64,000 nt of DNA from assembly GCF_009749525.1 (NCBI RefSeq), contig NZ_WOAC01000001.1:124001-188000 (forward strand), written 5' to 3'. A program made the position numbers and the translations under genes. A model generated the notes under the pieces. It had not been told where the DNA came from. It made no database searches and saw only the letters and a list, made by a program, of their open reading frames with translations. Shown piece by piece: positions 52,845 to 61,730 of this stretch (within the stretch, counting starts at the first letter, position 1; each line of letters opens with the position of its first letter). Origin of the DNA: Mesorhizobium xinjiangense. GTDB lineage: Bacteria; Pseudomonadota; Alphaproteobacteria; Rhizobiales; Rhizobiaceae.

Positions 52845-52857
52845 GTATAATATCCCC

Positions 52858-52865
52858 CGCCGCTG
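52858..52865. repeat. target-site duplication, right
   Basis: CGCCGCTG, identical to 49901-49908. Confidence 0.92.
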
Positions 52866-52948
52866 TAAAGAACAATACAGGAACATACTATCGCATTGCG
52901 CGCAGCCCGGTTGAAAGCGGTTGCAGAACGCGAACAGCCGGGGAACGC

Positions 52949-53893
52949 TCAGCCGGCGCGTTTGGCCTCCACCGCATCCCAGAACAGCGCGGCGATATCG
53001 GCGCCGCCGAATTTCTTCACCTCGCGCACGCCGGTCGGCGAGGTGACGTTGATCTCGGTGAGATAGTCGCCGATGACGTCGATGCCGACGAGGATGAAGC
53101 CGCGCTCGCGCAGGGCCGGGCCGATGCGCGCGCAGATCTCGCGCTCGCGCTCGGTCAATTCGGTCTTCTCGGCGCGCCCGCCGACATGCATGTTGGACCG
53201 TGAGTCATGCTCGGCCGGCACGCGGTTGATGGCGCCGACCGGCTCGCCGTCGATCAGGATGATGCGCTTGTCGCCGCCGCGCACCTCCTTGAGATAGCGC
53301 TGGACAATATAGGGCTCGCGGAACATCTGGCCGAACATTTCCAGCAGCGCGGCGAGATTGCGGTCTGCCTCGAGGAGGTGGAAGATGCCGGCGCCGCCAT
53401 TGCCGTAGAGCGGCTTGACGATGATGTCGCCGAATTCGCGCCGGAACGCTGCGACCTCCTGGGGATCCTTGGTGATCAGCGTGTCCGGCATCAGGTCGGG
53501 AAATTCGGTGACGAAGATCTTTTCCGGACTGTTGCGCACCCAGGCGGGATCGTTGACGACCAGGGTCGCGGGATGGATGCGTTCGAGAATATGGGTCGTG
53601 GTGATGTAGTTCATGTCGAAGGGCGGATCCTGGCGCAGCAGCACCACGTCCATCTCCGCCAGATCGACCTTGCGCGCCTCGCCGAGCGCATAGTGATCGC
53701 CCTCCACATCCTTGAGCGTCATCGGCTCGACGCGGGCGGTCGCGCGGCCGTCGCGCAGCGACAGCCGGTCGGGCGTGTAATGAAAAAGTTCATGGCCGCG
53801 CTTTTGGGCCTCGAGCGACAGGGCGAAGGTGGTATCGCCGGCGATCGACAGCGTCGCGACGTGATCCATCTGGACGGCAACTTTCAGCGGCAT
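52949..53893 (-). CDS. gshB: glutathione synthetase
   Basis: 314-aa ATP-grasp enzyme that joins glycine to gamma-glutamylcysteine. Seen: [22 protein letters not shown] in part, [52 protein letters not shown] (ATP-grasp loop), [20 protein letters not shown] and [11 protein letters not shown]. Start at ATG 53893 ([10 protein letters not shown]); the frame upstream to 53962 is not conserved. Divergent from the GGDEF/EAL gene. In relatives comM often follows gshB; here the transposon lies between. Confidence 0.96.
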   Translation of the reverse strand: MPLKVAVQMDHVATLSIAGDTTFALSLEAQKRGHELFHYTPDRLSLRDGRATARVEPMTLKDVEGDHYALGEARKVDLAEMDVVLLRQDPPFDMNYITTTHILERIHPATLVVNDPAWVRNSPEKIFVTEFPDLMPDTLITKDPQEVAAFRREFGDIIVKPLYGNGGAGIFHLLEADRNLAALLEMFGQMFREPYIVQRYLKEVRGGDKRIILIDGEPVGAINRVPAEHDSRSNMHVGGRAEKTELTEREREICARIGPALRERGFILVGIDVIGDYLTEINVTSPTGVREVKKFGGADIAALFWDAVEAKRAG

Positions 53894-54076
53894 GAGCGTT
53901 CTCCGGCGATGCGCATCTGTGTCAGGCCCGATGCATGTATAGCCTCGCGGCCGATTTTCCAATGACGGTCTGGGTACGCCGATCGATACGCTTCATAAAG
54001 GGTTTGCTGCGAGCATGCCGGACCGGTCTGCTCGACAGCCGACAGACAGCAAGTTCCAACGCCATCGAAGGGCCAA

Positions 54077-55414
54077 ATGACCGGCGCAGTGAACCCGACC
54101 GCCGACAATGCGGATCTCGCATTGACGGACCCCCTCACAGGGCTCGGCAACAGTCGCCGGTTCCACGGCAAGATCGCGCGGCTGATCGCCGAGCGCGCCG
54201 ACGATCCCGCGCCGTTCGCCATCGGGATCATCGATCTCGACGGTTTCAAGCCGATCAACGACCTGTTCGGCCGCAAGGCGGGCGACGACATCCTGCAGCA
54301 GGCGGCCATGCGCCTGCATGCCGCCATGGACCAGCATTCGACCGTGACGCGCATCGGCGCCGACGAATTTGCCTTCCTGCTGCCGATGACCTTCTCCGAG
54401 GCGGCCGCGGGAGAACGGGCGCGCATGCTGATCGAGGTCCTGTCGGCACCCTACGACATTGGCGAGCGCACGGCACGCCTTTCGGCGTCGGTCGGCTGCT
54501 CGCTCTATTTCCTCTACTCCGAAGAACCGGCCGAGCTCATCACCCGGGCCGAAACCGCGCTCTATCACGCCAAGCGCTCGGGGCGCGGCCGTGTCGTGGT
54601 CTATACGCAGGAGATGGAGGAGGCGCAAAAGCGTGCCACGCGCATCGAGCAGGCGCTGCGGCGGGCCGTGTCGGCCGGCGAGGTCGAGCCGCATTTCCAG
54701 CCGATCGTCGACCTGGAGACGCGCCGCATCATCGGCTTCGAGGCACTCGCCCGCTGGACCGACAAGGATCTCGGCGTCGTCTCGCCGGGTTCGTTCATTC
54801 CGATCGCGGAAGAACGCGGCATCATCGGACCGCTCGCCCAACTCCTGTTGCGCAAGGCGATCGCCGCGGCGCAGAAATGGCCGGACGAGCTGTTTCTGTC
54901 GTTCAACCTTTCGCCGTCCCAACTGGTCGATCAGAACACCGGACGCGCCGTCCTGTCGCTGCTGGAGCGCACCGGCTTCGACCCGCGGCGGCTGGAAATC
55001 GAGATCACCGAGACCGGCGTCATGGGCGACCCCGCCTCGGCCGAGGCGATCATCCACGATTTCCGCAATGAGGGGATCAGAATAGCGCTCGACGATTTCG
55101 GCACCGGCCAGTCCAGCCTCGGCCGGCTGCGCGAGTTCAGGTTCGACAAGCTGAAGATCGACCGCGCCTTCGTCGCATCGATGCTCGACGACCGGCCGTC
55201 CGAACACATCGTGCGCGCCATCCTGGCGATGAGCGAAGGGCTCGGCATGACGACCGTGGCCGAGGGCATCGAAAACGACGAGCAGGCGCAGATGCTGCTC
55301 GGCCTCGGCTGCGCCGGCGGCCAGGGCTACCATTTCGGCCGTCCGGCCGATGCGGCAACAACACTCGACGCCCTGCGCCGGGATTATGCCGCGGCGGCCG
55401 TGGCCGCGCAGTAG
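54077..55414 (+). CDS. GGDEF/EAL c-di-GMP signalling protein with GADEF site
   Basis: 445-aa cytosolic protein without membrane or sensory domain. GGDEF domain about residues 12-170 (LALTDPLTGLGNSRRF, IIDLDGFKPINDLFG); the active-site loop reads GADEF (94-98), so the second glycine is replaced by alanine and cyclase activity is uncertain. EAL domain about 180-430 looks competent as a phosphodiesterase: FEALARW, LSFNLSPSQL, EIEITETGVM, ALDDFGTGQSSLGRL, DKLKIDRAFV, TVAEGIEN. Divergent from gshB across ~180 bp. Confidence 0.92.
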   Translation: MTGAVNPTADNADLALTDPLTGLGNSRRFHGKIARLIAERADDPAPFAIGIIDLDGFKPINDLFGRKAGDDILQQAAMRLHAAMDQHSTVTRIGADEFAFLLPMTFSEAAAGERARMLIEVLSAPYDIGERTARLSASVGCSLYFLYSEEPAELITRAETALYHAKRSGRGRVVVYTQEMEEAQKRATRIEQALRRAVSAGEVEPHFQPIVDLETRRIIGFEALARWTDKDLGVVSPGSFIPIAEERGIIGPLAQLLLRKAIAAAQKWPDELFLSFNLSPSQLVDQNTGRAVLSLLERTGFDPRRLEIEITETGVMGDPASAEAIIHDFRNEGIRIALDDFGTGQSSLGRLREFRFDKLKIDRAFVASMLDDRPSEHIVRAILAMSEGLGMTTVAEGIENDEQAQMLLGLGCAGGQGYHFGRPADAATTLDALRRDYAAAAVAAQ

Positions 55415-55493
55415 CGTGCCGCACGGACGGGGTTGCGGCGGCGGCCCATTTCTCCGATACCTGCGGTCGGTCCGACCGGAGGAGACAAGCCGC

Positions 55494-56261
55494 ATGATGC
55501 CCAGCGCCATCTTTCCCGATCTCGAAAACGCCTCGGTGCTGATCACCGGCGGCGGCTCCGGCATCGGTGCCAGCCTGACCGAGGGGTTCGCGCGCCAGGG
55601 CGCGAAGGTCGCCTTCATCGACATTGCCGAAGAGGAGAGCCAGGCGCTGTGCGACCGGCTGGCGGCCGAAATCGGAAACCGGCCGCTCTTCCTGAAGGCC
55701 GATTTGCGCGATGTGGAAGCCCTGCGCACGGCCGCCGGCAACGCGGCAGAAGCGCACGGCACGGTGAGCGTGCTGGTCAACAATGCCGCGCTCGACGACC
55801 GGCACCGCATCGAGGAAATCACGCCGGACTTTTGGGACGACAACCAGGCGATCAATCTGCGGCCGCAATTCTTTGCTGCGCAGGCTGTCGCCGAGGGCAT
55901 GAAGGCGGCGCGCGCCGGCACGATCGTCAATTTCAGTTCCATCTCCTTCATGATCAACAGCGGCGCATATCCCTCCTATACGGCGGCCAAGGCCGGGGTG
56001 GTCGGGCTGACCAAGGGGCTGGCCGGCGCGCTTGGCCCCTACGGTATCCGCGTCAACGCGATCGCGCCCGGCTGGGTGATCACCGAGCGCCAGCGTGCGC
56101 TGTGGGTGACGGAGGAGGCCCTGTCCGCCTTCATCGACCGGCAATGCCTGAAGGAAGAGATCCAGCCCGGCGACATGGTCGGGCCATGCCTGTTCCTCGC
56201 CTCGTCGGCCTCGCGCATGATGACGGCGCAGACACTGATCGTCGACGGCGGGTATCTGTGA
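55494..56261 (+). CDS. SDR family oxidoreductase (probable sugar dehydrogenase)
   Basis: 255-aa short-chain dehydrogenase. Cofactor loop VLITGGGSGIGASLTEGF (about 12-29), NNAAL (about 92), catalytic Ser in NFSSISFMI and Tyr/Lys in YPSYTAAKAG; C-terminal VDGGYL. Immediately followed (17 bp) by an SMP-30/gluconolactonase-type gene, so it probably oxidises an aldose at C1 to the lactone, which the next enzyme opens. GGAGAC ribosome site; two adjacent ATGs (55494 and 55497). Confidence 0.9.
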   Translation: MMPSAIFPDLENASVLITGGGSGIGASLTEGFARQGAKVAFIDIAEEESQALCDRLAAEIGNRPLFLKADLRDVEALRTAAGNAAEAHGTVSVLVNNAALDDRHRIEEITPDFWDDNQAINLRPQFFAAQAVAEGMKAARAGTIVNFSSISFMINSGAYPSYTAAKAGVVGLTKGLAGALGPYGIRVNAIAPGWVITERQRALWVTEEALSAFIDRQCLKEEIQPGDMVGPCLFLASSASRMMTAQTLIVDGGYL

Positions 56262-56278
56262 AATCCGGGAGGGAAGGA

Positions 56279-57172
56279 ATGAACGACAACAACATGCCGG
56301 GCCACGGCGCCGGCATCCTGTGCCACAATGCCTGCGAGCTCGGCGAGGGTCCGACCTACGATCCCGATACCGGCACGCTCTACTGGTTCGACATTGTCGG
56401 ACGAAAGCTCTTGGAGCGCGATTTTCCGGACGGGCCGACCCGCGTCCACGACCTGCCATTCATGGCGAGCGCGCTTGCCGTGGTGGACGATGAGCGCCAG
56501 CTCATCGCGGCAGAGGACGGGCTTTACCTGCGCGAGCGGACGAGCGGCGCGCTGACGCTGCACCGGCCGCTTGAGGCCGACAACCCGAATACGCGGTCGA
56601 ACGATGCCAGAGTCCATCCCTCCGGCGCCTTCTGGATCGGCACCATGGCCAAGGACGAGGGGCGCGATGCGGGCGCCATCTACTGGTACCGCAACGGCGA
56701 GATCCGGCAACTCTATCCCGGCATTTCCATTCCGAACTCGATCTGCTTTTCGCCCGATGGCGCGATCGCCTATTATACCGACACGCCGCGTGCCATCGTC
56801 TACCGGGTCGCGTGCGATCCGGCGACGGGTCTGCCGACAGGCGATCCGGAACCCTTCATCGATCGGCGCGGCAAGGACGGCTGGCCCGACGGTTCGGTGT
56901 GCGACGCCGAGGGCAATATCTGGAACGCGCGCTGGGGCGCGGGCGCGCTCGACAAGTGGTCGCCCGGGGGACAGCTCATCGAAACGATCGCCATACCGGC
57001 CGGGCAATCGAGCTGCCCCGCCTTCGCCGGCCCCGACGCCTCGCAAATAGTCGTCACCTCGGCCTGGAAGGGCAAGGACGCCGCGGCGCGCGAGCGCGAT
57101 CCGCATGCCGGCAAGACGTTCGTCGTGGACAGAAAGGTGCGCGGCCGTTTCGAGTCGCGCGTGGCGCTGTAA
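56279..57172 (+). CDS. SMP-30/gluconolactonase/LRE family lactonase
   Basis: 297-aa six-bladed beta-propeller. Metal-site residues typical of SMP-30 lactonases can be placed: Glu in CELGEGPTYDPD (about residue 19), Asn in NSICFSPDG region (about 150), and Asp in GWPDGSVCDAEG (about 205). Hydrolyses sugar-1,5- or 1,4-lactones. GGGAGGGAAGG precedes ATG 56279. Pairs with the SDR gene upstream; with uxuA and the sugar ABC transporter in the same window it fits oxidative sugar catabolism, exact sugar unknown. Confidence 0.9.
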   Translation: MNDNNMPGHGAGILCHNACELGEGPTYDPDTGTLYWFDIVGRKLLERDFPDGPTRVHDLPFMASALAVVDDERQLIAAEDGLYLRERTSGALTLHRPLEADNPNTRSNDARVHPSGAFWIGTMAKDEGRDAGAIYWYRNGEIRQLYPGISIPNSICFSPDGAIAYYTDTPRAIVYRVACDPATGLPTGDPEPFIDRRGKDGWPDGSVCDAEGNIWNARWGAGALDKWSPGGQLIETIAIPAGQSSCPAFAGPDASQIVVTSAWKGKDAAARERDPHAGKTFVVDRKVRGRFESRVAL

Positions 57173-57182
57173 CCGTCCGGGC

Positions 57183-57542
57183 CTACTTGATCCGCGTCAT
57201 GCAGATCGAGGTATGGCCAGCCCGGATGAAGCCCAGCTTGCGCGCCGCCGCCTTCGACAGATCGATCACGCGGCCGCGAATGAACGGCCCGCGGTCATTG
57301 ATCCTGACGACGACGGAACGACCGTTGCCCTTGTTCGTTACCTTTACCTGGCTGCCGAAGGGCAGCGTGCGATGAGCCGCCGTCATCGCGGCCGGGTTCA
57401 TCCGCTCGCCCGACGCTGTCTTCGAGGTCAGCGCGTACCAGGATGCGCGGCCGCATTGGGCCGCGGCGTCGCCCGCCGACGCGACGACCATGAGTGCGCC
57501 GAGTCCGAGCGCTGCGCGGATCGCGCGATTTCGCTTGTTCAT
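57183..57542 (-). CDS. RlpA-like septal ring lytic transglycosylase domain protein
   Basis: 119-aa exported protein: signal peptide about 1-28 ([20 protein letters not shown]), then a single double-psi beta-barrel ([60 protein letters not shown]). It lacks the C-terminal SPOR domain of full RlpA and is short, so it may be a general periplasmic peptidoglycan-associated factor rather than the septal enzyme. Two cysteines (in AQCGRA and SICMTR) could form a disulfide. Convergent with the lactonase gene, 10 bp apart. Confidence 0.85.
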   Translation of the reverse strand: MNKRNRAIRAALGLGALMVVASAGDAAAQCGRASWYALTSKTASGERMNPAAMTAAHRTLPFGSQVKVTNKGNGRSVVVRINDRGPFIRGRVIDLSKAAARKLGFIRAGHTSICMTRIK

Positions 57543-57760
57543 TGGTCTTTTCGACCCTCTCCTGTCGCTCCATCAACAATGGTTAACGGCCTAACGGGGC
57601 CGGCAGCAGGCGCCAAGGACGGTCCGCATCACTTTCTGATTCGCCCGGCAATACCGGGTTATGCCGCCCGATAGCGGGACTGCAGCCAAAACGTTCGCTT
57701 TTACCGATCATTTCGACATTTATTATTCGTTTGATCGATTGACCTTCATCGAACAGGCTC

Positions 57761-58858
57761 GTGGCCGACATGCATGATCGCCACGAGACAGCAATGATGA
57801 AGCAAAGCGCCATCGGCCACGGTTGGACCGGCGCGGACGGTGCGCAGGATCCGGATGCCCCGGCCGCAGCCCCCCAAGACGGCCCTCTTGCCGGCATTGT
57901 GCTGGCGGGCGCGATAGCGGCCGGCGCGACCGGCCTCGCGGCGACGCCCGGCCTGGCGATGTTCAGCCCGATGATCCTGGCGGTTCTCGTCGGCATCGGC
58001 TTCAACGCCGTCGTCGGCGTGCCGGCGCGCGCTGCCCCGGGCCTCGCCTTTGCGCTCAGGCGCGTGCTGCGTTTCGCCATCATCCTGCTGGGCTTCCAGC
58101 TTACCGGCTGGCAACTGGCCGAAGTGGGGCTTTCCGGCATGGCGGTGATCGCCGCGACGCTGGCAGCCGCATTCGTCTTCACCGTCCGGCTCGGCCGCGC
58201 GCTCGGCGTCGACCGCAAGCTCGCCGAACTCATTGCCGCGGGAACGTCGATCTGCGGCGCCTCGGCCGTCATTGCAGCGAACACGGCAACCAGGGCGCCG
58301 GACGAGGATGTTTCCTATGCCGTTGCCTGCGTCACCATTTGCGGCTCGCTCGCCATGCTGATCTATCCGCTCCTGGCGGGTCTGCTCGAACTCGGCCCGC
58401 ATGCCTATGGCCTGTGGACGGGCGCCTCCATCCACGAGATCGCCCAGGTCGTCGCGGCGTCCTTCCAGCACAGCGAGGCAGCGGGCGAGTTCGGCGTCAT
58501 CGCCAAGCTGGCGCGGGTCATGCTGCTGGCGCCGGTCGTCATGCTGCTCGGCAGCTTCGCCGCGCGGCGCGCCGCGGCAAACGGCGACGCCTCCGGCGCG
58601 AAAGCGCCCTTTCCCTGGTTCATCCTCGGCTTTGCCGGCGTGGTCGGACTCAACAGCTTCGCACCGCCGGCGCCCTGGCTGCATGACATGATCGTTCAGG
58701 CGACGGCCTTCCTCCTGTCGCTGTCGCTCGCCGCCATGGGGCTCGGCACCGATATCGGACGGCTGAAGGCCAAGGGCCTGCGGCCGCTGATGCTCGCCCT
58801 TGCCGCCACGCTCTTCATCAGCGCATTCAGCCTGTTCTTTGTCGTGCTCTGCGTCTAA
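57761..58858 (+). CDS. YeiH/UPF0324 family putative sulfate exporter
   Basis: 365-aa membrane protein with about ten helices (PSE family). Family segments: [58 protein letters not shown] with the SICGASA signature (about 160), [12 protein letters not shown] and [17 protein letters not shown]. Start uncertain: GTG 57761, ATG 57770 and ATG 57794/57797 are all in frame and before the first helix. Immediately followed by a LysR gene, matching the yeiH-yeiE association in enterobacteria; possible role in sulfite/sulfate efflux. Confidence 0.88.
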   Translation: MADMHDRHETAMMKQSAIGHGWTGADGAQDPDAPAAAPQDGPLAGIVLAGAIAAGATGLAATPGLAMFSPMILAVLVGIGFNAVVGVPARAAPGLAFALRRVLRFAIILLGFQLTGWQLAEVGLSGMAVIAATLAAAFVFTVRLGRALGVDRKLAELIAAGTSICGASAVIAANTATRAPDEDVSYAVACVTICGSLAMLIYPLLAGLLELGPHAYGLWTGASIHEIAQVVAASFQHSEAAGEFGVIAKLARVMLLAPVVMLLGSFAARRAAANGDASGAKAPFPWFILGFAGVVGLNSFAPPAPWLHDMIVQATAFLLSLSLAAMGLGTDIGRLKAKGLRPLMLALAATLFISAFSLFFVVLCV

Positions 58859-58867
58859 TTAGGTCCC

Positions 58868-59782
58868 GTGACACTGGAACAGCTTCGCATCTTCATCGCC
58901 GTGGCCGAGCGCGAGCACGTGACGCAGGCGGCGCGCGCGCTCAACCTGACGCAGTCGGCGACCAGTGCGGCGATCGCTGCGCTCGAGGCACGCTACGACA
59001 CGAAACTGTTCGACCGGGTGGGCCGCGGCATCGTGCTGACGGAGGCCGGCCGCGCCTTTCTCGGCGAAGCCCGCGCCGTGCTTGCACGCGCCGGCGCCGC
59101 CGAAACGGTGCTAGCGGAACTGGCCGGACTGAAGCGCGGAACGCTGAAGATCGCCGCCAGCCAGACGGTCGGCAATTACTGGATGCCGGCACGGCTTGCC
59201 GCCTATCGGGCCCGCTATCCCGGCATCGCGCTGACGGCGACCGTCACCAACACGCAGACCGTGGCCGAAATGGTGCGCGACGGCCTGGCCGATATCGGCC
59301 TCGTCGAAGGCGAAGTCGACGACCCGCTTCTCGCCGTGCGCCCGGTCGCCACGGACCGGCTGGTGCTGGTCGTTTCGCCGGCCCATCCCTGGGCGGGCCG
59401 TGCCGCTGTTTCGGTTGCCGATTTCGCGCACACGGCCTGGGTCGTGCGCGAGCCCGGCTCGGGCACCCGCGCAGCCCTCGAAGGGGCGTTGGAGAAGGCG
59501 GGGCTTTCAGTGGCGGATATCGAGATCGCGGTCGAACTGCCGACCAACGAGGCCGTGCGCGCGGCGGTCGAGGCCGGCGCAGGCGCGGCGATCCTGTCGA
59601 GCCATGTCACGGGCGGCGCGATTCTGGCGGGTGCACTCGCCAGCCCGCGCGTGACGCTGCCTGTGCGCCGGTTCAGCCTGATCCGGCACAAGGAGCATCA
59701 CCGCACCAATGCCGCCAGCGCCTTCGAGGCGCTGCTTGCCGAGACGGCGTCAGACGTCGACCCAGCGTCCTTCGCGAAATGA
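58868..59782 (+). CDS. LysR family regulator, YeiE-like
   Basis: 304-aa regulator: winged helix about 1-60 (LEQLRIFIAVAEREHVTQAA, LNLTQSATSAAIAALEARY, LFDRVGRGIVLTEAG) and a LysR substrate-binding domain (about 90-295; GTLKIAASQTVGNYWMPARL, TVTNTQTVAEMVRDGLADIG, WVVREPGSGTRAALE). Starts with GTG 58868, 9 bp after the YeiH-like gene, so they are probably co-transcribed and this protein likely regulates the exporter. Its 3' end overlaps the convergent Gfo/Idh/MocA gene by 33 bp. Confidence 0.9.
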   Translation: MTLEQLRIFIAVAEREHVTQAARALNLTQSATSAAIAALEARYDTKLFDRVGRGIVLTEAGRAFLGEARAVLARAGAAETVLAELAGLKRGTLKIAASQTVGNYWMPARLAAYRARYPGIALTATVTNTQTVAEMVRDGLADIGLVEGEVDDPLLAVRPVATDRLVLVVSPAHPWAGRAAVSVADFAHTAWVVREPGSGTRAALEGALEKAGLSVADIEIAVELPTNEAVRAAVEAGAGAAILSSHVTGGAILAGALASPRVTLPVRRFSLIRHKEHHRTNAASAFEALLAETASDVDPASFAK

Positions 59783-60862
59783 CCGGGCCATGGCGTCGAC
59801 CGTGCGTTCGATGCCGATACCCTCCTCGAAGCCGATCGCGGCAGCCGGCTCGCCGCGCATGCGGCCGATCAGTTGCCGGCATTCGATGATCTTCAGGTCG
59901 TTGAAGCCGAGCCCATGACCGGGCGCGGGAACGAAACGATCATAGGGCGCGTGATGTGGGGCGGTCAGCACGGTGCGAAAACCCTGCTCGCTCGCCCGGT
60001 CCGCCGTCGAATAGAGCTGGAACTCGTTCATGCGTTCCTGGTCGTAGACGATCGAGCCCTTCGAGCCGAAGATCTGGATGGCAAGACGCCCCTTGCGGCC
60101 CCAGGCGGAACGGTTGAGGGCGATCACGCCCGACGCGCCGCCCTCCAGCCGCACGAGTACGGTGGCGATATCGTGGACCTCGACGGCACGCCGGCCATCG
60201 TCCGCCGTGATACGCGTTTCATAGGGTTTCGCCATGTCGCACATGACGCGCGCCACGGGGCCGAGCAGCGTCGAGACGAGCGACAGGGTGTGGACGCCGA
60301 AATCGTCGAGCGCGCCCCAGCCGGACGACGCCTCGTGGCGATACATGAAGGGCATGTCGGGATCGGCCATGAAATCCTCGTCCATTTCGAGGCGCAGATG
60401 ATTGACCGTGCCGAGCGCGCCCTCATCGAGCAGGGCGCGGATATGGCGGATCGCCGGGTTCTGGATGTAGTTGTAGCCGAGGATCGCCACCTTGCCTGAT
60501 GCGCGCACCGCGGCCAGCATGGCTTCGGCGTCCTCCGGCTTCGGCGCCATCGGCTTTTCGCACCACACATGCTTGCCGGCTTGAAGCGCGGCGATCGCCA
60601 TTTCGGCGTGGAACCGGTTGGGCGTGGTGATCGAGACGACATCGACCGCCGGATCGGCGATCAGCGCCCGCCAGTCGCCGCTCGCCCGCTCGAAGCCGAA
60701 TTCGTCGGCGCGGGTGCGGGCCAGTTCGTCATCCGTCTCTGCCAGATGGGCGAGCCGGATTGTCGGCACGTCACCGAAGACAGGCTTCACCGCGTTCCAG
60801 GCAAGCGCGTGGCACTTGCCCATATAGCCTGTTCCGATCAGACCGACGCCGATGTCCTGCAT
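59750..60862 (-). CDS. Gfo/Idh/MocA family oxidoreductase
   Basis: 370-aa NAD(P)-dependent sugar/inositol dehydrogenase-like protein. Rossmann loop GVGLIGTGYMGKCHALAW (about 5-22), signature WCEKPMAP (about 99-106) with the catalytic Lys, GYNYIQNPAIRHI, and DFGVHTLSL (catalytic His region, about 190). Start ATG 60862 (MQDIGVGLIG). Follows the ABC ATPase gene with an ~88-bp gap on the same strand, so the transported sugar or polyol is its likely substrate. Overlaps the LysR gene tail to tail by 33 bp. Confidence 0.92.
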   Translation of the reverse strand: MQDIGVGLIGTGYMGKCHALAWNAVKPVFGDVPTIRLAHLAETDDELARTRADEFGFERASGDWRALIADPAVDVVSITTPNRFHAEMAIAALQAGKHVWCEKPMAPKPEDAEAMLAAVRASGKVAILGYNYIQNPAIRHIRALLDEGALGTVNHLRLEMDEDFMADPDMPFMYRHEASSGWGALDDFGVHTLSLVSTLLGPVARVMCDMAKPYETRITADDGRRAVEVHDIATVLVRLEGGASGVIALNRSAWGRKGRLAIQIFGSKGSIVYDQERMNEFQLYSTADRASEQGFRTVLTAPHHAPYDRFVPAPGHGLGFNDLKIIECRQLIGRMRGEPAAAIGFEEGIGIERTVDAMARSFREGRWVDV

Positions 60863-60950
60863 TGCCGCTGTCTCCAAAAAATGGGGCGGCAGCGCCGCCC
60901 CGAGTTGGACGGCCGTCAAGATGATCGGGCCGTCGCGGGAGGAATCCTCG

Positions 60951-61730
60951 TCAGACCGTGCCGCCCAGCTCGTCCGACAATTCGGCCAGTTCCTTGCCCC
61001 CCGCCATCATGTCCTGAAGTTCCTCGGCGCTGATCTCGCCGCGCAGCGCGGTGCCCAGTGTCCTGCCCCGGTTGAGCACGGTGAAGCGGTCGCCGACGGC
61101 GATGGCATGGCGCACATTGTGGGTGATGAAGACGACCGCCAGCCCCTTCTTGCGCACCATGTCGATATATTTCAGCACCATCGAGGTCTGGCGCACGCCG
61201 AGCGCCGATGTCGGCTCGTCGAGGATCAGCGCCTTGGCACCGAAATAGACGGCACGCGAGATCGCCACGCATTGGCGCTCGCCGCCCGAAAGCGTGCCGA
61301 CGGCCTGGCCGGGGTCGCGCACGTCGATGCCGATGCGATGCATCTCCTCGCGCGTGACGCGATCGCAGAAGTCGAAATCGACATGGCGGAACGGCCAGAT
61401 GCCCCTGACCGGCTCGCGGCCCATGAAGAAGTTGCGCGTCACCGACATAAGCGGGATCATCGCCAGGTCCTGGTAGACGGTTGCAATGCCGGCATCGAGC
61501 GCCCCGCGCGGGCTGGAGAACCGGACCGTCTTGCCGTCGACCAGCATTTCGCCCTTCGTCGCCTGATGCACGCCGGCCATCACCTTGATGAAGGTCGACT
61601 TGCCGGCGCCATTGTCGCCCAGCAGGCAATGCACCTCGCCCGCATTGACCGTGACCGAAACTCCCGCCAGCGCGATCACCGAACCGAAGTGCTTCTCGAT
61701 GTCGCGCATTTCGACGATTGGGGCAGACAT
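60951..61730 (-). CDS. sugar ABC transporter ATP-binding protein (single-domain, FrcA-like)
   Basis: 259-aa ATPase with one nucleotide-binding domain, unlike the tandem-domain RbsA/XylG type. Walker [19 protein letters not shown] (about 36-53), Q-loop [10 protein letters not shown], signature [15 protein letters not shown], Walker [13 protein letters not shown] and switch His in [13 protein letters not shown] overlaps the permease stop (ATGA). Short-form partners are typical of fructose/ribose-type uptake systems of rhizobia. Confidence 0.93.
   Translation of the reverse strand: MSAPIVEMRDIEKHFGSVIALAGVSVTVNAGEVHCLLGDNGAGKSTFIKVMAGVHQATKGEMLVDGKTVRFSSPRGALDAGIATVYQDLAMIPLMSVTRNFFMGREPVRGIWPFRHVDFDFCDRVTREEMHRIGIDVRDPGQAVGTLSGGERQCVAISRAVYFGAKALILDEPTSALGVRQTSMVLKYIDMVRKKGLAVVFITHNVRHAIAVGDRFTVLNRGRTLGTALRGEISAEELQDMMAGGKELAELSDELGGTV

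Larger units (their letters stand above)
49909..52857 (-). mobile_element. IS1595-family (ISXO2-type) transposon with cargo genes
   Basis: Complete 2,949-bp element. Ends are 25-bp inverted repeats (49909-49933 and 52833-52857) beginning GGGGATATTATACTT, with one mismatch (C/G at position 16), flanked by the perfect 8-bp duplication CGCCGCTG. It encodes a DDE transposase at the right end (minus strand) and four cargo frames: 215-aa two-TM protein, 32-aa and 52-aa minus-strand proteins, and a DUF3800 protein. Base composition of the cargo is clearly more AT-rich than the flanking genome, indicating recent transfer; intact ends and duplication also argue it is young. It sits between comM and gshB. 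Confidence 0.93.
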
